NCBI GenBank assembly: GCA_019648995.1
Contig: BLXT01008339.1
Span: 949,784-977,029 of the forward strand
From: Plakobranchus ocellatus
Lineage: Eukaryota; Mollusca; Gastropoda; Plakobranchidae
Length of the DNA: 27,246 nt
Direction of reading: 5' to 3'
Made by a program: the position numbers and the translations under genes. Positions 11,548-27,246 of the stretch are shown here, piece by piece. Position 1 is the first letter of the stretch, and the number at the start of each line of letters is the position of its first letter. Under the pieces are notes generated by a model, which worked only from the letters and a program-made list of their open reading frames with translations, had not been told where the DNA came from and made no database searches.

Positions 11548-11795
11548 CGGTCAACTACTTTTATAAACATTTTGGCTCGATCAAGTTGCGCAGCCTCACC
11601 AGTCACGAATGATTTGCCGGATAGGGGCGGTCTTCTATTTTAAGATACTCAACATGAGTTTGTCACAATGTTTCTCACGGACAAAAAAATGGTGGGAGGG
11701 AGGGATGGTTTGAGAAAATGGCTAGCAAAACCATTATGATATAATATGCAGAGATATTTTCTCTCTTAGGGTTTAACCATCGTGTAAGCAGCAGT

Positions 11796-11803
11796 TCACG
11801 TGA
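11796..11803. promoter_or_regulatory. E-box palindrome TCACGTGA
   Basis: A perfect 8-bp palindromic E-box in the context GTTCACGTGACC, compatible with USF/MITF/TFEB-type bHLH-ZIP binding. It lies about 250 bp upstream, in Rab33 orientation, of the CRE/YY1 pair. A single site of this length can occur by chance. Confidence 0.25.
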
Positions 11804-12524
11804 CCAACTTTACGTTGTGAAACACTCTAGTTAAAGAATACCAAGTCGGATGCGACTTTCATCTAATCTGGACATTGGAGCTACCTTTTTGTGTATTACA
11901 GCCTGACGTTACGTGAGTCGCTCTGTTGGATCATGAAAAAGGGGAGNNGGGGGGCGAAGGCGGGTGCCATTACGTGACCACGAATAATTCTAATGGCCGT
12001 TTTCGCGCGAACCACGAGGCCAGCCTTGTTACGCAAATTATCAGCCTTATTTGTAATTGGGTAAAGCACAGTAACTGCTATACACAGTCCTTCATTTCAG
12101 CTATTAAAAGTCGCGTCTCTTCCAGTATGGGTCAAGCTTGAGGCTCAAGTCCGCCACTGATGTCATGGCCTGAATACGCCCAAAAGTCCGAAATTATTTT
12201 GAAGTGGACGTGCTAGACACAAAAGCAACATGAAAACAATAATTTTAAAAATGTTTCATATCTCAGGAACTATGCCACAATACACGATATTTTCTATGAG
12301 AAGCACTCTGGTGGCATACGCCTGCCATAAAGTGGACAGAAATAATAACATAGGCATTAGTGTCTCTCTCCACAATGACATCAGCTTCTTTTATTATTCA
12401 ATTGGACACTAAAGATCACTTTTAGAGCAGACGTTTGAAGATCTTATATTAGCATACCTTATACCCATTAGATCTAATGACCTTTTCCCTCCTTGTTTAG
12501 TTTTCCCCTACCACTTGGCTACCC

Positions 12525-12549
12525 NNNNNNNNNNNNNNNNNNNNNNNNN
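12525..12549. other. Assembly gap (25 N)
   Basis: A run of 25 N's flanked by C/T-rich sequence. The real size is unknown. Isolated N's also occur at 9810, 11947-11948 and 17553, each inside or beside homopolymer runs. Confidence 1.
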
Positions 12550-13711
12550 CCCCCCCTTATAGGTTGGTATCCTTTACATGCCCATGAGAGATTTAAAAAT
12601 GGGTATTGTTCAAATTTTCTCTTTGTTAAGAATTGTGTGCTCCTTGATGTTACAGTACCTTTTTAGTTAATTAAAAACAGAGTAGACAGTTGCCAATTGG
12701 ATATTACATAAAACCAAACGGTAGACCATACACACATATTGAATTAAATGAACATTGAAACGTTTCTCGTATGGGCTTCATCAGTGTAAAATATTAAATA
12801 GATTGGCCTTAATTTAAACCCACCAAAACAGGCTAAAAATTGTGAACATTAAGTATTGCGTTCACAAACCGTTACAGTTAATTTGAAGAAGTTTAGTTTG
12901 AAGAAGTGAGTGCAGTTTGCGCCATTTGTGAGTGTCTTGAAAAAATGGCTGTCGGCTTAATTAAACTCCTCTTCTGTTCTTCTTTACGCAGTCTTCATGG
13001 GCAGCTGATGTAGGGATTGTTGATTTGGCTTTTTTAAACAGAAAAAAAAGAAATAAACTGACCATTTTAAAATCCAATTACTATTATGACTGCGTAGTAT
13101 GTGAACTATTGTGAAGTCTCACTGGTTCATTGAAAGCATAAAAACAAAGAAAAGGAAATAAAAAAACCAAGAGGATGTAACAAAGTAAATTAATATTTCT
13201 TTTCTTAGAAAACACTGGATTTTGTTCATTTTAACATCCCATGAGTATCAAATTTTGCAGTTTATTTATCACCCTTGCTTAATATAATTCATTGCTTTTG
13301 CTTTGGTGAGAAAAAAAAGACGCATTCAAGTTTTTTCATTCCTTTTTTTTTTTATCTACAGTATGACCTAACCCAATTCATTTTGGTTTCGTGAAAATTT
13401 TGAGAAACGAAGTTCAAGAACTACTGAATTAATTTTTTAAAAATGCTTATACATGGCCTGTATACCTTATCTATTAAAAGAATAATGGAGTCCTCAAAAA
13501 AAAAAATTAAAACCTTTTGCAATGACTACAACATATCATCATGGTGATGTAGATCTCAGACGGATTTTTGCGTACTTTTCCCCAAAAACTTAGGAATCTA
13601 CGAATAGAACGCTTACTTTATCGAACGGGATCCCTCTTCTTTTTTCCCTTCAGTCTCGAAAGGTCTCGGCAGACAGCGCGTTTCCTAGAGACTCGAAGAA
13701 ATTGCTTACAG

Positions 13712-13727
13712 TTCCGCCATATCGGAA
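13712..13727. promoter_or_regulatory. ETS-like inverted repeat upstream of NAA15
   Basis: TTCCGCCATATCGGAA is an inverted repeat with TTCCG/CGGAA half-sites about 90 bp before the NAA15 start codon. The half-sites match the ETS core (GGAA), and the centre includes GCCAT as in YY1 sites. A pyrimidine stretch TTTTTTCTCTTTG follows at about 13729-13740. The position and motif fit a core promoter of a housekeeping gene, but no transcript evidence is available. Confidence 0.35.
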
Positions 13728-13816
13728 TTTTTTCTCTTTGCACCTCGTGGGTCCATGGAAATTATTACATATTAATATTTGAAGGACAGATTTATACATA
13801 GAAAAATATTTTCACA

Positions 13817-25883
<12,067 letters not shown>

Positions 25884-26823
25884 GTAAGTTGGGCACCCAC
25901 TCAAACTCTCAAACGTCTTTGAGCAAAGCTTAAGTTCAATCAGCTGCACATTTATATTGATGCATGTTTAGCTTATGGTTATTGGGCCCTTCATAGCTCT
26001 GTACATAATGTATTTGTTACTTTCATATTAACTCTCAATGAATCCATTATTTTCATGCTATTTCAATTTTGCATGGTGGTGGTATTTTTTAACAGGCTCT
26101 TATTTTGTAAGGAAATAAGCTATTGTGTCATATTACCCATCATTTTGTGCAGAATTGAATGGAGATTCATTCTCAAGTAAAATTTATGTCATACTTTATG
26201 TATTTTCAGAACAACATGCATTTAATTACAAGAAAAAATCAAATCCGAAAACGAAAAAATTGCATGCATCAACAAATTCAAAGAAGGAAAAAAATTCAGT
26301 TTTGATGAAAATATCATGAAATATTTATTTTAACTTAGAACAATATCTGTGGAAACAGAAAAAAGTCAAACCGCAGCAAAAAATACACATTTGATGTGTT
26401 TTGTATGTCCATGAAGTGACAGTGTAAATTTCAAAAATCAAGCGTCAAGAAAAAATAAAAACAAGTTCAAACTTGAAGTAAGTGATTTTTTCAGGTCCTG
26501 CCTGGTGTGTAAATCTGGAAGTTGGAGATCAGCTCCTCACACAGGTTCAAAATTGGGCACAGGGGTTGTAGGCTCAATATCAGCTAGCCTTCACACATCA
26601 AGGTCTGGGGCATGGTCTGCAACATGACTGTTGTTCCATGGTACATTGCTAGTGAATTAGAAAGAAAAAAAAAAAAAGGATTTAGAATCAGGAAAAATTA
26701 GAATGGTTCATACTCACCATATTATTGTGAATTCCTAGCCGTATCAATTTCAAAATTTCCTTAGATCTCACCAAAATCATGAATCTAACACATAATTTTA
26801 TGTCTTGCTCTACTTCCTGGTTG

Positions 26824-26854
26824 TAGATCTAGATTAAATCTAGACCTAGATCTA
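26824..26854. repeat. TAGATCTA palindrome cluster, copy of 18421-18451
   Basis: 29 of 31 bases match 18421-18451 in the same orientation, with differences only at unit positions 14 and 21 (G to A). More TAGATCTA sites follow at 26877 and 26943. Confidence 0.8.
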
Positions 26855-26972
26855 GCAAAGGTGAATGGTTGATCATTAGATCTAATTTTCCAACACAATA
26901 AAACAGCTAAATATGTTATGCACATAATCAGGAGATATAAATTAGATCTAGAATCTATAATTCACAGTTTCT

Positions 26973-27146
26973 TTAAAAATTTAAACCTAGATATATATCT
27001 ACACACCTTCTCTCTTGGTGATTTGGTTCAGGATCGTCCTCTTCATCAGTAACAGCCCACTCTTCGTCAGTGTCGGGGATCCATTCTTCTACTTCCGAAT
27101 CAGACAAATGCAGTAAATCCAAAAATTTATGGTCTTTCAGACATGC
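26973..27146 (-). pseudogene. Acidic open frame, possible transposon-derived coding remnant
   Basis: The minus strand is open for 58 codons between a TAG (27147-27149) and a TAA (26973-26975), with no ATG. Its middle is strongly acidic (SDSEVEEWIPDTDEEW, then VTDEEDDPEPNHQE). A possible donor GTGTGT follows AGAAG at about 27007. About 400 bp further on (26640-26490, minus) another coding-like stretch with stops contains DIEPTTPVPNFEPV. Acidic N-termini occur in piggyBac-type transposases, but the identity is not established; an unrelated gene exon is also possible. Confidence 0.25.
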
Positions 27147-27149
27147 CTA

Positions 27150-27240
27150 CCGTTCCGGAAAGTCCGGATTCGTCCCTGAATTCTACCAGAAAATAACCTG
27201 CGTTCCGGAAATCCGCATTTTTATCACAAAATCCGGAATT
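27150..27240. repeat. Cluster of TCCGGA palindromes
   Basis: Four TCCGGA sites, two of them in TTCCGGAA, lie within about 80 bp at the right edge, in GC-richer sequence. They might belong to a repeat family or be ETS-like sites. The cluster is cut by the window end. Confidence 0.35.
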
Positions 27241-27246
27241 TCGCCG

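Larger units (their letters stand above)
9078..13816. other. Divergent intergenic region between Rab33 and NAA15
   Basis: About 4.7 kb separates the two divergently oriented genes. It contains a small inverted-repeat element at 9471-9854, AT-rich sequence with no supported exons, and a CpG-denser segment around 11.5-12.2 kb with promoter-like motifs. It also contains a 25-N assembly gap at 12525-12549 and the immediate upstream region of NAA15. Non-coding leader exons of Rab33 probably lie here, but their donors cannot be fixed. Confidence 0.6.
25884..27246 (+). other. NAA15 intron 14 (incomplete) to window end
   Basis: Mostly AT-rich. It carries a TAGATCTA-dense block (26824-26950), a somewhat GC-richer patch at about 26490-26640, and at the right edge an acidic minus-strand open frame and several TCCGGA palindromes. 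The next NAA15 exon was not found, so the intron should continue beyond the window. Confidence 0.7.

Overview
The window is eukaryotic nuclear DNA. Its coding sequence is split into short exons with GT/AG junctions and T-rich acceptors, and it is AT-rich and full of simple repeats and small DNA transposons. Protein similarity and the dispersed palindromes TAGATCTA and TAGGCCTA suggest a lophotrochozoan, most likely a marine gastropod mollusc. That assignment is an inference. The contig is a draft: there is a 25-N gap at 12525-12549 and single N's at 9810, 11947-11948 and 17553.

Layout. Positions 1-5334 have no firmly named gene. They hold minisatellites, a long (GA)n tract, and one small unidentified C-terminal exon on the minus strand (2942-3097). 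Positions 5335-9054, minus strand, hold a complete Rab33 GTPase gene in three coding exons (256 residues), with signs of an extra 5' leader intron. Positions 9078-13816 are the roughly 4.8 kb divergent intergenic region, with a small inverted-repeat element, the assembly gap and candidate promoter motifs (CRE and YY1 around 11.5 kb, an ETS-like palindrome at 13.7 kb). Positions 13817-25883, plus strand, hold the first 14 coding exons of NAA15, the auxiliary subunit of the NatA N-terminal acetyltransferase. These join in frame into 511 codons; the C-terminal part lies beyond the window. Positions 25884-27246 hold intron or flank sequence, with a possible decayed reading frame on the minus strand.

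The two genes act in unrelated processes: Rab33 in Golgi traffic and autophagy, NAA15 in co-translational N-acetylation at the ribosome. They are, however, also neighbours in the human genome (4q31.1, from memory), so the linkage looks ancient, here in head-to-head orientation.

The introns of NAA15 carry the most notable structures. There is a 407-bp long-TIR element with a perfect 9-bp target-site duplication, and a 963-bp TTAA-flanked element with 16-bp TIRs starting CCC. There is also a 5'-truncated LINE 3' end in intron 9. A 45-bp perfect inverted copy of NAA15 exon 6 is embedded in that LINE remnant, and it is the most unusual signal in the window.
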